DNA of 56,538 nucleotides from an uncultured Bacteroidia bacterium (GCA_902791865.1 CADAXK010000019.1:1-56538); one strand, 5' to 3'; positions 9,108 to 18,015 are shown, numbered from the stretch's first letter. Program-made: numbers and translations. The notes: generated by a model not told the origin, from the sequence alone.

Positions 9108-9983
9108 TTATCCCTTGAGTGCCTCAGCACCGCTGGTGATTTCGGAAAGTTCGTTTGTAATGGCAGCCTGACGTGCCTTGTTGTACATGAGCGTGAGAGT
9201 CTTGATGAGCTCGGTCGCATTGTCGGTTGCCTGATGCATTGCTGTCATACGGGCACCCTGCTCGGCTGCAAAGCTGTCGAGCACCGACTTGAAGAACTGA
9301 ATCTTCATCGACTTCGGTATCATGTCGTCAACAATCTTGTCGACAGTAGGCTCAAAGATATAGTCGGATTTCTTGGCTCCTTCGCCTGCCTCGATGGTGA
9401 ACGGAAGGAATGTCTCAACCTTCTGCTCCTGCGATGCAGCATTCTTGAAGCTGTTGTAGATAAGGTCGACTCTGTCGTACTTACCATCAACAAAATCCTT
9501 CATTATCGGTTCTGCTATTTCGGCGGCAGTTGCGAAATTGAGCTTGTCGAAAATTTCTTCGCTGTGAGCAACAATTTCGAACTTCTGCTTAAGTATGAAG
9601 TCGTAAGCCTTCTTTCCAAGGCAAATAAACTTCACATTGCCCTTTTCGAGCTGAGCGGGATAGTTCTCCTTCACGTGAGCCATAGCCTTCTTGCAGATGT
9701 TGGAGTTGAAACCTCCACACAAACCTCTGTTCGATGCCATCAGCACCACAAGAACCTTCTCCACCTTGCGAACCTCGCCGTAGCAACTTGCATGGTTCTT
9801 GTCAAGGCTTGAACTAACCTCAGCCAAAACGTCACGCATCTTGTCGGCATACGGTCTAATCTGCAAGACTCTGTCCTGAGCCTTCTTCAGTTTAGCCGCA
9901 GCAACCATCTTCATTGCAGATGTTATCTGCTTGGTTGACTTTACAGAACTGATTCTATTTCGTATATCTTTAAGTCCTGCCAT
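9108..9983 (-). CDS. atpG: F1 ATP synthase gamma subunit
   Basis: The 291-residue product has the classic gamma N-terminus (LKDIRNRISSVKSTKQIT, then MVAAAKLKKAQ) and the matching C-terminal helix (LTLMYNKARQAAITNELSEI). These two helices form the coiled-coil rotor shaft inside the alpha3beta3 head. It is the last gene of the operon, 8 nt after atpA and just before the terminator. Length and both conserved ends are normal for the family. Beta (atpD) and epsilon (atpC) are not next to it. Confidence 0.97.
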   Translation of the reverse strand: MAGLKDIRNRISSVKSTKQITSAMKMVAAAKLKKAQDRVLQIRPYADKMRDVLAEVSSSLDKNHASCYGEVRKVEKVLVVLMASNRGLCGGFNSNICKKAMAHVKENYPAQLEKGNVKFICLGKKAYDFILKQKFEIVAHSEEIFDKLNFATAAEIAEPIMKDFVDGKYDRVDLIYNSFKNAASQEQKVETFLPFTIEAGEGAKKSDYIFEPTVDKIVDDMIPKSMKIQFFKSVLDSFAAEQGARMTAMHQATDNATELIKTLTLMYNKARQAAITNELSEITSGAEALKG

Positions 9984-9991
9984 AATTTACA

Positions 9992-11572
9992 TTATTTCTT
10001 GTACTTCTTTGTTAAATCCTTTGCGACTTCGGTAAGCACATTGGTGATTTCGTCGGAATATTCGCCCTTTGCAAGACGGTCCATGATGTCCTTGCGGCTT
10101 GTGTTCATGAACTCGATGTATTCCTTTTCGAATTCGCGTACCTTGTCAATCGGAACATCCTTCATCAAGCCCTTTGTTCCGCAGAAGATGATAGCTGCCT
10201 GTTCCTGAACCTTTACTGGTGCATGTTCTGGCTGCTTCAGGATTTCGACGTTCTTGCGGCCCTTGTCGATAACCGAAAGGGTAACTGCATCGAGGTCGGA
10301 ACCGAACTTAGCGAAAGCTTCCAGTTCGCGGAACTGAGCCTGGTCGGTACGAAGAGTACCTGCAATCTTCTTCATACACTTTATCTGAGCCTTACCACCT
10401 ACACGCGATACTGAGATACCTGCGTTGATAGCGGGACGGATACCAGCGTTGAACAAGTTTGACTCGAGGAATATCTGTCCGTCGGTGATAGAAATCACGT
10501 TGGTCGGGATGTATGCCGAAACGTCGCCTGCCTGGGTTTCGATGATAGGAAGAGCGGTCAACGAACCACCACCTCTTACCTTACCCTTGAGGCATTCTGG
10601 CAAGTCGTTCATCTTAGCTGCAATCTCGTCGGACTGGATAATCTTAGCAGCTCTTTCGAGCAGACGTGAGTGCAGATAGAAAACGTCACCCGGATAAGCT
10701 TCACGTCCTGGTGGACGACGGAGCAACAACGAAACTTCACGGTACGAAACTGCCTGCTTCGACAAGTCGTCGTAGATGATGAGGGCGTGACGTCCAGTAT
10801 CTCTGAAGTATTCGCCGATTGCAGCGCCTGCGAAAGGTGCGTAGTACTGCATAGCTGCCGAGTCGGAAGCCGTTGAAGTAACGATGATGGTGTAGTCCAT
10901 AGCACCGTAGCGTTCCAAGGTCTTTGCAACGTTAGCAACGGTAGAACCCTTCTGACCGATTGCAACGTAGATACAATAAACCGGATCGCCCTTCTCGAAG
11001 TTTTCCTTCTGGTTAATTATAGTGTCGATTGCGATAGCCGTCTTACCTGTCTGACGGTCACCGATAATCAATTCACGCTGTCCTCTTCCGATTGGAATCA
11101 TGGAGTCGATAGCCTTGATACCAGTCTGCAACGGCTGGTCAACCGGCTGACGGAAAATAACACCGGGAGCAACTCTTTCCAGAGGCATTTCAAACAATTC
11201 GCCCTGAATAGGTCCCTTACCGTCGAGCGGATCACCGATTGTGTTTACAACACGGCCCAACATCTGCTCGCCAACCATAATGGAAGCAATACGGCGCATT
11301 CTCTTCACCACATTGCCTTCCTTGATTTCGTCGCAAGGTCCTAAAACTACGGCTCCTACATTATCTTCCTCTAGATTTAAAACTATCCCCTTGGTGCCGT
11401 TCTCGAATTCGACAAGTTCGTTCGACTGAACATTGTCCAATCCGTAGATTCTAGCGATGCCATCTCCTACCTCAATAACAGTGCCGACCTCTTCCAAGTT
11501 GTTCTTGGTTGCGATGCCGTCCAACTGCTGCTTCAGTATCTGAGACACTTCGGATGGTTTAATATCTGCCAT
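9992..11572 (-). CDS. atpA: F1 ATP synthase alpha subunit
   Basis: The 526-residue product carries the P-loop GDRQTGKT near residue 170, the [12 protein letters not shown] segment and the alpha signature [17 protein letters not shown]. The alpha subunit holds the non-catalytic nucleotide sites of the F1 head and is the partner of beta. It lies 31 nt downstream of atpH and 8 nt upstream of atpG on the same strand. Length is full and nothing is missing. Confidence 0.98.
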   Translation of the reverse strand: MADIKPSEVSQILKQQLDGIATKNNLEEVGTVIEVGDGIARIYGLDNVQSNELVEFENGTKGIVLNLEEDNVGAVVLGPCDEIKEGNVVKRMRRIASIMVGEQMLGRVVNTIGDPLDGKGPIQGELFEMPLERVAPGVIFRQPVDQPLQTGIKAIDSMIPIGRGQRELIIGDRQTGKTAIAIDTIINQKENFEKGDPVYCIYVAIGQKGSTVANVAKTLERYGAMDYTIIVTSTASDSAAMQYYAPFAGAAIGEYFRDTGRHALIIYDDLSKQAVSYREVSLLLRRPPGREAYPGDVFYLHSRLLERAAKIIQSDEIAAKMNDLPECLKGKVRGGGSLTALPIIETQAGDVSAYIPTNVISITDGQIFLESNLFNAGIRPAINAGISVSRVGGKAQIKCMKKIAGTLRTDQAQFRELEAFAKFGSDLDAVTLSVIDKGRKNVEILKQPEHAPVKVQEQAAIIFCGTKGLMKDVPIDKVREFEKEYIEFMNTSRKDIMDRLAKGEYSDEITNVLTEVAKDLTKKYKK

Positions 11573-11603
11573 AAGTCGTATGTTTAATTAAATGTTATAC
11601 CTA

Positions 11604-12149
11604 TTAATATATTGATCTCTGAAGTGACTGTTTAATTTCCTGCAACTGTGTCCTTACGCTCAAGTCGAGCTGCTGGTTTTCGATTCGCACGATTACACCG
11701 CCAATCATCTGCTCGTCAACCTTGTTCTTGAGGTCAACGTTCGACTTGTAAACCTCCTTGATGCGGTTTTCGATGTCCTGCCTGAGGGCGTCGTTGAGAG
11801 GCTGGGCTGTGGTTATCACAACTTCCTTGCAGTTGTTCTTGCGGCGATACGAAGTCTCGAAGTTGCGGAGGATGTCAACCACATATATTTCGCGGTTCTT
11901 GTCGACAAGGAACTTCAGGAAGTTGAGCGACAATTCGTCAATCTTTCCAGCGAAAGTTCCATCGAAAAGGCTTATCTTGTCGGACTTCTTGACGATAGGG
12001 CTAGCCATTACCTCCTTGAATTCGGGGAGGTCGATCAATGCTTCGCGCACGAGACGGAAATCGGCATACACTTTTTCAAGCAGTCCTTTTTCCTCTGCAA
12101 GCTCGAATATTGCCCTTGCGTATCTAACAGAAATCTTGCTCTGATTCAT
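11604..12149 (-). CDS. atpH: ATP synthase delta subunit
   Basis: The 181-residue product starts ISVRYARAIFELAEEKGLLE and ends with the OSCP/delta C-terminal pattern (DEQMIGGVIVRIENQQLDLSVRTQL). Delta links the peripheral stalk to the top of F1. The gene sits between atpF (2 nt gap) and atpA, the standard order. Confidence 0.95.
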   Translation of the reverse strand: MNQSKISVRYARAIFELAEEKGLLEKVYADFRLVREALIDLPEFKEVMASPIVKKSDKISLFDGTFAGKIDELSLNFLKFLVDKNREIYVVDILRNFETSYRRKNNCKEVVITTAQPLNDALRQDIENRIKEVYKSNVDLKNKVDEQMIGGVIVRIENQQLDLSVRTQLQEIKQSLQRSIY

Positions 12150-12151
12150 AA

Positions 12152-12646
12152 CTAGTTGAATTTAATTTCTTTTACCAAATCGTTCACGAGCATTTCCTGG
12201 TCAGGAGTAGTGCTGATTTGCTTGCGTACAACCTTTTCGGCAACGGCAATCGAGAGGTCGAGAACCTGATTCTTGATGTCGGCCATTGCAGCCACCATCA
12301 TAGCATCGCGTTTCTGTTCAGCCTCGGCCATAACCTTTGCGGCAGCCTTTTCTGCTTCCGACTTAGCCTGTGCTACGATTTGTTCCTTTATTTCACGCGC
12401 CTCCTTAAGCATCTTGTCTCTTTCTGCACGAGCCTCGTCCATAATCTTCTCGTTGTCTGCCTGAAGTTTCTTCATTTCCTCGCGAGCGATTTCGGCCTGA
12501 TTCAATGCATCCTCGATGCTCTGGCTTCTTTTCTTAATAGCATTGTTGATGGGCTTCCAAGCAACCTTGCCCAACACGATGAGCAATGTCAGGAAAATAA
12601 TGGTGGTCCAAAAAACTAATCCTATTCCGGGCGTTACTAAATCCAT
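12152..12646 (-). CDS. atpF: ATP synthase F0 subunit b
   Basis: The 164-residue product has one N-terminal membrane helix (GLVFWTTIIFLTLLIVLGKVAW) followed by a long charged Ala/Glu/Lys/Arg-rich helix, the peripheral-stalk coiled coil. Conserved KPI follows the membrane segment. A strong hairpin lies just upstream, between this gene and atpE. Confidence 0.95.
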   Translation of the reverse strand: MDLVTPGIGLVFWTTIIFLTLLIVLGKVAWKPINNAIKKRSQSIEDALNQAEIAREEMKKLQADNEKIMDEARAERDKMLKEAREIKEQIVAQAKSEAEKAAAKVMAEAEQKRDAMMVAAMADIKNQVLDLSIAVAEKVVRKQISTTPDQEMLVNDLVKEIKFN

Positions 12647-12683
12647 AACCTATATATTTTAATTTAACGTTTCTTCTGTTTTT

Positions 12684-12719
12684 AACGGGTAGCTCCAGCC
12701 AATCGCTGGAGAACCCGTT
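12684..12719 (-). promoter_or_regulatory. Strong hairpin between atpE and atpF
   Basis: AACGGGT (12684-12690) pairs with ACCCGTT (12713-12719) and CTCCAGC (12693-12699) with GCTGGAG (12705-12711), with a small internal loop. There is no long T-run after it on the minus strand. It looks more like an mRNA processing or stability element, or a partial terminator, than a full terminator. Such a structure could raise the amount of c subunit over the downstream subunits. Confidence 0.65.
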
Positions 12720-12734
12720 TGCTTTTGCACTGAA

Positions 12735-12941
12735 TTAAGCGATCAAAGCAACTACAACACCGAACAAAGCAACACCTTCTACAAGAGCTGCTGCGATGAT
12801 CATTGCAGTCTGAACTTTACCTGCTGCTTCAGGCTGTCTTGCGATAGCGTCCATTGCTGCGCTACCAATCTTTCCGATGCCTAAACCTGCACCCAATACT
12901 GCCAAACCGGCGCCAAGTGATGCGATTGTTGTAATTCCCAT
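12735..12941 (-). CDS. atpE: ATP synthase F0 subunit c
   Basis: The 68-residue product forms two membrane helices joined by the polar loop ARQPEA, with the ion-binding Glu in AALVEGVALFG. Aligned by eye with sodium-type c subunits, Ile stands where they have Gln in helix 1, and Gly follows the Glu where they have Ser or Thr. That favours proton rather than sodium coupling. The gene lies between atpB and atpF. Confidence 0.95.
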   Translation of the reverse strand: MGITTIASLGAGLAVLGAGLGIGKIGSAAMDAIARQPEAAGKVQTAMIIAAALVEGVALFGVVVALIA

Positions 12942-12988
12942 AGTAACAAATATTAAAAATTAAACATAAAAAATTCTAAATCAAAATT

Positions 12989-14227
12989 CTACTCGTGCTT
13001 GTGCTCTGCAACTGCCAGACTGATGAACACTGCCGACAGCATCGTGAATATGTAAGCCTGCAGGAATGCGACAAGCATTTCGAGGCAGTCCATGAACAAT
13101 ACGAATATTACCGACACTGGAGCGACTGCTATTGTCTGGAAGATAAATATCAGCGATACCAAGCTCAGGATGATGATATGTCCTGCCGAAATGTTGGCGA
13201 ATAGACGAATCATAAGAGCAACCGGCTTAACGATGATACCCATGAGTTCGACAACTGCGAGTATAGGCTTTACGAAAACCGGAACGCCGGGCATCCAGAA
13301 AGTGTGGTGCCAGTAATCCTTGTTTCCGTTCAAGTTAATCATAAGGAAGGTGAAGATGGCGAGAACCATAGTCACTGCGATGTTACCCGTTACATTGGCA
13401 TTACCGGGGAAGAACGGGATGAGACCAAGTATATTATTAAAAAGTATGAAGAAGAACACTGTCATAAGGTATGGCAGGAACTTGTCTGTCTTTTCGCCGA
13501 GGTTAGGGTAGATAACATCGTCCCTTACATAGAGGAAAACTGGTTCGAGGAATGCCTGCATTCCTTTCGGACGGCCGGGGTTCTTCTTGTAAGCCTTTGC
13601 GAAGCTGATGAATACTATTAATAATATAATGGAAACGAGCATCATTGATGCTACATTCTTTGTAATCGAGAAGTCGAGAGGTTTTTCGTTAGCGATTTCG
13701 GCGTTGGCGTTTGCCTCAAGGTATTCGAGGCTCTCGTGGAATTCCATTGCCTCGGTAGCTTCGCCGTTCTGGAAGGTAAGGCCGCCCTTGTCGTTGGCAA
13801 GGTAAATCTTGTCGTTGGCGAGGATGTAGGTGTTGTCGCCCTTTGTTACGGCTTCGTGTCCGTGGTGGAAAGCACCCGACATGAAGAAGTCGAGATGACC
13901 GTTAGCGAAGACAATCACTGGCAGCGGAACAGCAACCGGAACTTCTACTTCCTGGCCGTTTTCCTCCTTGGTGTAGTCGAGGATGTGCCATACGTGCGAG
14001 TCCTTGATGTGTCCCATAATCAAGCTGGTGACATCAAACTTTTCTTCCTTTGCAGCTTCGGGTTGTGCATCATCTGTCGGTTCAGCAATATTTTGCGCAA
14101 TTTCGTCCGATTCCTCAATCTGTTTTGCTGTGTCCTGCGGTTGTGCTTCCGCCTCTTGAGCGCATACTGGCATTGCGAAAGTCAGCAATACACAAAGACT
14201 TAACAAAAACCAAACATATTTCTTCAT
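12989..14227 (-). CDS. atpB: ATP synthase F0 subunit a
   Basis: The start is set at 14227 (MKKYVWFLLSLCVLLTFAMP). The ATG at 14260 of the longer ORF lies inside the -7 promoter box, so it cannot be used from that promoter. The product has 412 residues: a signal-like N-terminus, an acidic linker, an extended periplasmic domain, then the membrane part with conserved VALMIRLFANISAGH (Arg is the essential proton-channel residue) and a C-terminal FISLAVAEHKHE. The long N-terminal extension is usual in Bacteroidota. It is the first gene of the operon. Confidence 0.95.
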   Translation of the reverse strand: MKKYVWFLLSLCVLLTFAMPVCAQEAEAQPQDTAKQIEESDEIAQNIAEPTDDAQPEAAKEEKFDVTSLIMGHIKDSHVWHILDYTKEENGQEVEVPVAVPLPVIVFANGHLDFFMSGAFHHGHEAVTKGDNTYILANDKIYLANDKGGLTFQNGEATEAMEFHESLEYLEANANAEIANEKPLDFSITKNVASMMLVSIILLIVFISFAKAYKKNPGRPKGMQAFLEPVFLYVRDDVIYPNLGEKTDKFLPYLMTVFFFILFNNILGLIPFFPGNANVTGNIAVTMVLAIFTFLMINLNGNKDYWHHTFWMPGVPVFVKPILAVVELMGIIVKPVALMIRLFANISAGHIIILSLVSLIFIFQTIAVAPVSVIFVLFMDCLEMLVAFLQAYIFTMLSAVFISLAVAEHKHE

Positions 14228-14257
14228 ATTCCAATTATGAATTTTATTGTAAGACCA

Positions 14258-14289
14258 CAAATTTACATTTTCTTTTTTGAAAACTGCAA
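14258..14289 (-). promoter_or_regulatory. Promoter of the atpB-E-F-H-A-G operon
   Basis: Reverse-strand TTG (14289-14287), a 21-bp spacer and TAAATTTG (14265-14258) fit the Bacteroidota -33/-7 pattern. The predicted transcript start leaves a leader of about 25 nt before the ATG at 14227. Confidence 0.65.
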
Positions 14290-14502
14290 CTTTTTTTAAA
14301 GTTTTTGAAAAGAAATTTTTAGTAAATTAATATTCAATGATTTACACATATAATAAAATTGACAATGAGCGGATGGAATCCGCCGGGAAGAGACAGAACA
14401 TTTTGCGGGGCAAATTTACCACACAAAAAAACGCATAAAGTTCAGCATGACACCGATGGTGTGATTGTACATTATCAATTATCCATTGATAATTGTCAAT
14501 TT

Positions 14503-15315
14503 TTATTTCCCTTTCGCCCAGCGTTCTTTTTCTTCTCTGCTTGGTGCTTTTCCGTGCCACTTGTAGTCGCCTTCGATTTCGGGAACACCTTTGCCCATGG
14601 TGGTGTTGGCAATTAGGACTTTGGGCTTATCGCCAGTCATGCTGTCGAATGTGCCGACAAGCTCCTCGATGCTATTACCGTTGCATTCGTAGACATCCCA
14701 GCCAAACGATGCCCATTTTTCCCGTAGCGGCTCAAGCCCCATAACCGTCTCGTTTGGACCATCGATTTGCAGACGATTACGGTCGACTATTGCGATTATG
14801 TTGCCCAACATGTGATGTGCTGCACTCATAGCGGCTTCCCATACCTGTCCTTCCTGGATTTCACCATCACCACATACGCAGAATATCTTTCTGTTGCAAC
14901 CATCAACCTTGTCGGAAAGAGCCATGCCAACGCATACTGACAATCCTTGCCCGAGCGAACCCGATGCCGACTCCACTCCAGGCAGTCCCGATGCCAGCGA
15001 TGGATGTCCCTGCAAACGACCGCCAATCTTGCGCAAGGTCTGAAGTTCTTCCTTTGGAAAGTATCCTGCATTGGCAAGTGTTGCGTATAACACTGGCGCA
15101 GTATGTCCAATGGAAAGTATGAGCTTGTCGCGGTCTGGCATCTGTGGATTGTGCGGGTCATGCTTCATGATATGAAAATACAGCACCGTAAATATGTCGG
15201 CAAGGTCGAGCGAACCACCAATGTGCCCCGATCCTGCCTCACACAAAGAGTCAATAATGTCGCGGCGAATAGTCGTGGCAATGCCATTAAGCCGCATCAA
15301 TTCTGCATTATCCAT
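14503..15315 (-). CDS. Transketolase, N-terminal subunit only
   Basis: The 270-residue product covers the pyrophosphate-binding half of a split transketolase. It has IGHTAPVLYATLANAGYF, LGQGLSVCVGMAL and the thiamine-diphosphate motif GDGEIQEGQVWEA followed by an Asn in IVDRNRLQ. Transketolase moves two-carbon units in the pentose phosphate pathway. The C-terminal half, usually the next gene, is absent; atpB lies downstream instead. The start overlaps the stop of the upstream gene by one base (TGATG), which suggests coupled translation. Confidence 0.92.
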   Translation of the reverse strand: MDNAELMRLNGIATTIRRDIIDSLCEAGSGHIGGSLDLADIFTVLYFHIMKHDPHNPQMPDRDKLILSIGHTAPVLYATLANAGYFPKEELQTLRKIGGRLQGHPSLASGLPGVESASGSLGQGLSVCVGMALSDKVDGCNRKIFCVCGDGEIQEGQVWEAAMSAAHHMLGNIIAIVDRNRLQIDGPNETVMGLEPLREKWASFGWDVYECNGNSIEELVGTFDSMTGDKPKVLIANTTMGKGVPEIEGDYKWHGKAPSREEKERWAKGK

Positions 15316-15752
15316 CAGTGGATTGGGTATTTTATGTTGGTCTTAATAATATATGCTTCTGGATATTTTGCCAAGAGATCCTTCATGAGTACCAAAGCCT
15401 CGAAACGCGTCATGAAATCGCCAACATGCACTTCGAAGTTAGGCTCCACAAATGTCACGTATGCTTCGTGATCATCGTTGCTGCAAGCCGAACGGATGGC
15501 ATTGGCTCGTGCTCGCGAGTCCTGCGTGTTCTGTGCAAAAACCTTAACCCTATAGCCAGGAAAGCCATCTCGCTTCTTGTTTAGACCGACACAAGTTTCC
15601 ATGAAATTCTTGACAGCGTAGTCCTGCTCAATTTTCACTTTTCCATTATATGTTGAGTCGCTGAAATATTTTATTCGCGATGGCGTAATGTTCTGCCCAA
15701 ACATTTGCATCGAACAGAAGGTTATTATGAATATTACTACAAACTTTTTCAT
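15315..15752 (-). CDS. Small secreted protein, SPOR-like
   Basis: The 145-residue product has a signal peptide (MKKFVVIFIITFCSMQMFGQ). The mature part of about 125 residues includes FPGYRVKVFAQNTQDSRARA and FEVHVGDFMTRFEALVLMKDL, a pattern typical of SPOR-type (sporulation-related repeat) folds that bind peptidoglycan. The domain call is by pattern and moderately sure. It is translationally coupled to the transketolase half, although no functional link is obvious. Confidence 0.7.
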   Translation of the reverse strand: MKKFVVIFIITFCSMQMFGQNITPSRIKYFSDSTYNGKVKIEQDYAVKNFMETCVGLNKKRDGFPGYRVKVFAQNTQDSRARANAIRSACSNDDHEAYVTFVEPNFEVHVGDFMTRFEALVLMKDLLAKYPEAYIIKTNIKYPIH

Positions 15753-15768
15753 CGGAATGAAATTTTTG

Positions 15769-15776
15769 CAAAGGTA
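15769..15776 (-). promoter_or_regulatory. -7 box for the SPOR-like protein and transketolase half
   Basis: Reverse-strand TACCTTTG, 16 nt before the ATG at 15752. Confidence 0.6.
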
Positions 15777-16247
15777 CTAAAAAATCTTGAATCTGCTCAA
15801 ATTCTCCTGATGGTCAACCTTTATTTTTTTAGAAATTATGAACTTCGACACCTTCACGTACCCCGACAACTTTAAAGTTGCTCCTCCTTTAGTAAAGGCA
15901 CCTATCAACGCCTTGGGATCTTTCACCACATCCTTGAACGATGCATCGTAGTTTATTTGATATGCATCTTTTGACTTTGGATTAACGTGAATTTTCTCTT
16001 TCTTGTTAAGGCATCCTATAGGAATGTCGTTTATGGTCACATCCAGTTTTACGCCTTTTACATTGAAGCCAAAATTGTTGGGATTTTCAATCGGAATTTT
16101 TCCGCTTATGCTAATTCCGCTCAAACTCAAATTGTTCAACTTTACATCCCTAGGAGTGCCAACGCTTACTTCCTGAATTGCACACGAACTCATTCCGACA
16201 ATCATAATCGAAAGTGCCAGCAACAATATTGATATTCTTGTTTTCAT
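15777..16247 (-). CDS. LEA type 2-like lipoprotein
   Basis: The 156-residue product has a lipoprotein signal (MKTRISILLLALSIM, lipobox GMSSC). One LEA14-type beta-sandwich domain follows, with the hallmark IPIENPNNFGFNVKGVKLDVTIN. Proteins of this family sit in the envelope of many Bacteroidota; their role is not established. It is transcribed divergently from the bactofilin gene at 16512. Confidence 0.75.
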   Translation of the reverse strand: MKTRISILLLALSIMIVGMSSCAIQEVSVGTPRDVKLNNLSLSGISISGKIPIENPNNFGFNVKGVKLDVTINDIPIGCLNKKEKIHVNPKSKDAYQINYDASFKDVVKDPKALIGAFTKGGATLKLSGYVKVSKFIISKKIKVDHQENLSRFKIF

Positions 16248-16261
16248 CGCTAAAATTTTTG

Positions 16262-16269
16262 CAAAAATA
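16262..16269 (-). promoter_or_regulatory. -7 box for the LEA-like lipoprotein
   Basis: Reverse-strand TATTTTTG, 14 nt before the ATG at 16247. Confidence 0.55.
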
Positions 16270-16276
16270 AAGTTTA

Positions 16277-16307
16277 TTTACGATTTACGAAGTACGATTT
16301 ACGATTT
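16277..16307. repeat. Short intergenic repeat (TTTACGA units)
   Basis: Imperfect copies of a TTTACGA/TACGATT unit. The same unit, or its complement TCGTAAA, recurs near 18190, 33660, 46080 and 50104, always between genes. Confidence 0.6.
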
Positions 16308-16461
16308 TGATGACATGAATGCGAAAGGATTGCTTGCTATTTTTTTGTTGCCACATCGTTAAAGCCTTTAATTGCGTTAACGACCTTAAGGCTATGGGGG
16401 CAACCCAAAACAGCAAGCAAACCACAGAAACCAGAAAATAAGAAACAACAAACATTATTCG

Positions 16462-16491
16462 TTGTCATTTGTCAATTTTTTATTATCTTTG
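16462..16491 (+). promoter_or_regulatory. Promoter of the bactofilin operon
   Basis: TTG (16462-16464), a 19-bp spacer and TATCTTTG (16484-16491), 20 nt before the ATG at 16512. Confidence 0.6.
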
Positions 16492-16511
16492 AGGTCTAAA
16501 AATTACATGCT

Positions 16512-16883
16512 ATGGCAAAAAGCGAAGAAATAAGCAACAACCTCAACATCATTGGTAACGGAACAACTATTGTCGGCAATATTGTTTCGCAAGGAGACAT
16601 GAGGATTGACGGAACATTGGAAGGAAACCTTACTACACAATCTAAAATCGTAATCGGGACAACTGGCAGGATTGTCGGCGAGGTAAAATGCAAGGATTGC
16701 GAAGTTGCAGGGAATGTACGAGGCAAGATAAAGGTTGAAAACCTACTGATGCTTAGGGCTACGGCTACGGTCGAGGGCGAGATCAAAACATCGAAGTTAG
16801 CCATCGAGCCTAATGCAATATTCACAGGCACTTGCAACATGAGTACCGCCGAGCCACAGGTCGAAGAACAATATAATGGATAG
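16512..16883 (+). CDS. Bactofilin (polymer-forming cytoskeletal protein)
   Basis: The 123-residue product shows the bactofilin beta-helix repeat pattern: GTTIVGNIVSQGDMRIDGTL, then IVIGTTGRIVGEV and ATATVEGEIKTSKLAI. Short disordered tails flank it. Bactofilins self-assemble without nucleotide into filaments at the membrane. The stop overlaps the next gene's start by 8 nt. In related genomes this gene commonly precedes atpZ and the ATP synthase genes, so the linkage seems ancestral. Confidence 0.92.
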   Translation: MAKSEEISNNLNIIGNGTTIVGNIVSQGDMRIDGTLEGNLTTQSKIVIGTTGRIVGEVKCKDCEVAGNVRGKIKVENLLMLRATATVEGEIKTSKLAIEPNAIFTGTCNMSTAEPQVEEQYNG

Positions 16884-17106
16884 CAAAGAAAAAGGCGACA
16901 AGTTCAATTCTGGTCTCGGAAAATGGGCACGCTACACGTCGCTGGCCTTCGAGATGGGAATTGTGATATTTGCTGGCGCTTTCGGCGGGCTAAAGCTCGA
17001 TGAATATTTTGGAACCGAAAAGCCTTGGTTCACAGTGGCGCTATCGCTTTTCGCCGTGTTTGCATCAATTTATATAGTAATAAAGGGCGTAAAAAATGAA
17101 AAATAA
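16876..17106 (+). CDS. AtpZ/AtpI-family ATP synthase accessory membrane protein
   Basis: The 76-residue product has two membrane helices (SLAFEMGIVIFAGAFGGLKL and WFTVALSLFAVFASIYIVI) with the loop LDEYFGTEKP between them, the pattern of the F0F1-ATPase gene 1 (AtpZ) family. Members help assemble the rotor c-ring or supply magnesium or calcium. It overlaps the genes on both sides. The ATP synthase genes it would serve lie 2.6 kb away on the other strand. Confidence 0.85.
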   Translation: MDSKEKGDKFNSGLGKWARYTSLAFEMGIVIFAGAFGGLKLDEYFGTEKPWFTVALSLFAVFASIYIVIKGVKNEK

Positions 17107-17488
17107 TTCAATTGTCGGCGTGCTCACAAAACTTGCGGTGTTTGGCGTTTGCCTGTTTGCAGTGCATTACCTGCTAGCACGGGCATTCCCAGTGTGTGCA
17201 GCAGAAGGCATATACGAGGCTCACCTATTTTTATTTGTTTTGACTGCAGTCGTTATGCTAGTTTTGAAGTTCATTTTCAAAAAGATGACACAGAAACAAG
17301 GCCTTTTCGGATATGCTTTTATGGCTTCAAGTTTGGTGAAGATGGCACTCGCAGTTGTCTTTCTTATACCTATTATTAAATCTAATGCCGATTATCGCAT
17401 TGCATACGCCATACAATTCTTTGTGTTGTACTTTGCATATCTTATAATGGAAGTAGTGCTAGTCGCAAAATTACTGAAACAAGATTGA
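17096..17488 (+). CDS. AtpI-like four-helix membrane protein
   Basis: The 130-residue product has four hydrophobic segments (for example FVLTAVVMLVLKFIF and KMALAVVFLIPII). It overlaps atpZ by 11 nt. Its position after atpZ and before the usual site of atpB matches the poorly conserved Bacteroidota AtpI-like protein. Sequence alone does not prove the function. Confidence 0.65.
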   Translation: MKNNSIVGVLTKLAVFGVCLFAVHYLLARAFPVCAAEGIYEAHLFLFVLTAVVMLVLKFIFKKMTQKQGLFGYAFMASSLVKMALAVVFLIPIIKSNADYRIAYAIQFFVLYFAYLIMEVVLVAKLLKQD

Positions 17489-17611
17489 CATACTAATTTT
17501 CAAATCATCAAATCGCCAAATCTTCAAATAGCATAAAACAAAATTTAAAAAGTGTCGTATAATATTTAGAGTTTATTAATTTGATAAGAGTTTTAATTAG
17601 ATAGGAAAATC

Positions 17612-17989
17612 ATGGAAGAAGAAAAGACCAGATATTCGCAGGAAGAACTTGAGGAATTCAAGGAAATAATTCTCAAGAAGTTGGAACGCGCACAGGCTGA
17701 TTTCGACTTGTACAAGAGCATGCTCACCAAGGAAGACATGAACGACATCGATGATACTTCACCAACTTTCAAGGTTTTGGAAGAAGGTCAGAATGTACTG
17801 TCAAAAGAGGAGATTGGCCGTATTGCCCAACGCCAACTGAAGTTCATACAAAACTTGCAGGCAGCACTTTTCAGAATTGAAATCGGCACATACGGAATCT
17901 GCCGTAAAACTGGCAAGTTAATTCCAAAAGAGAGATTGAGAGCTGTTCCTCATGCAACACTTTGCGTGGAAGCAAAACAAAACAGATAA
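17612..17989 (+). CDS. TraR/DksA-family protein with incomplete zinc site
   Basis: The 125-residue product has an N-terminal coiled coil (about residues 8-100) and the DksA-type C-terminal motif YGICRKTGKLIPKERLRAVP. Only two of the four zinc Cys positions are Cys (in GICRKTG and in ATLCVEA). This reduced site is common in Bacteroidota members as I know them. DksA-like proteins act in the RNA polymerase secondary channel. It is monocistronic and followed by a terminator. Confidence 0.85.
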   Translation: MEEEKTRYSQEELEEFKEIILKKLERAQADFDLYKSMLTKEDMNDIDDTSPTFKVLEEGQNVLSKEEIGRIAQRQLKFIQNLQAALFRIEIGTYGICRKTGKLIPKERLRAVPHATLCVEAKQNR

Positions 17990-17992
17990 AAA

Positions 17993-18015
17993 AAAGACCG
18001 TTAAGGTCTTTTTTT
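17993..18015 (+). terminator. Terminator after the DksA-like gene
   Basis: AAAGACC (17993-17999), loop GTTAA, GGTCTTT (18005-18011), followed by T-rich sequence. Confidence 0.8.

Noticed and set aside
12735..12941. Sodium-type ATP synthase
   Set aside because: The c subunit lacks the Gln and the Ser/Thr next to the Glu that sodium-binding c rings use.
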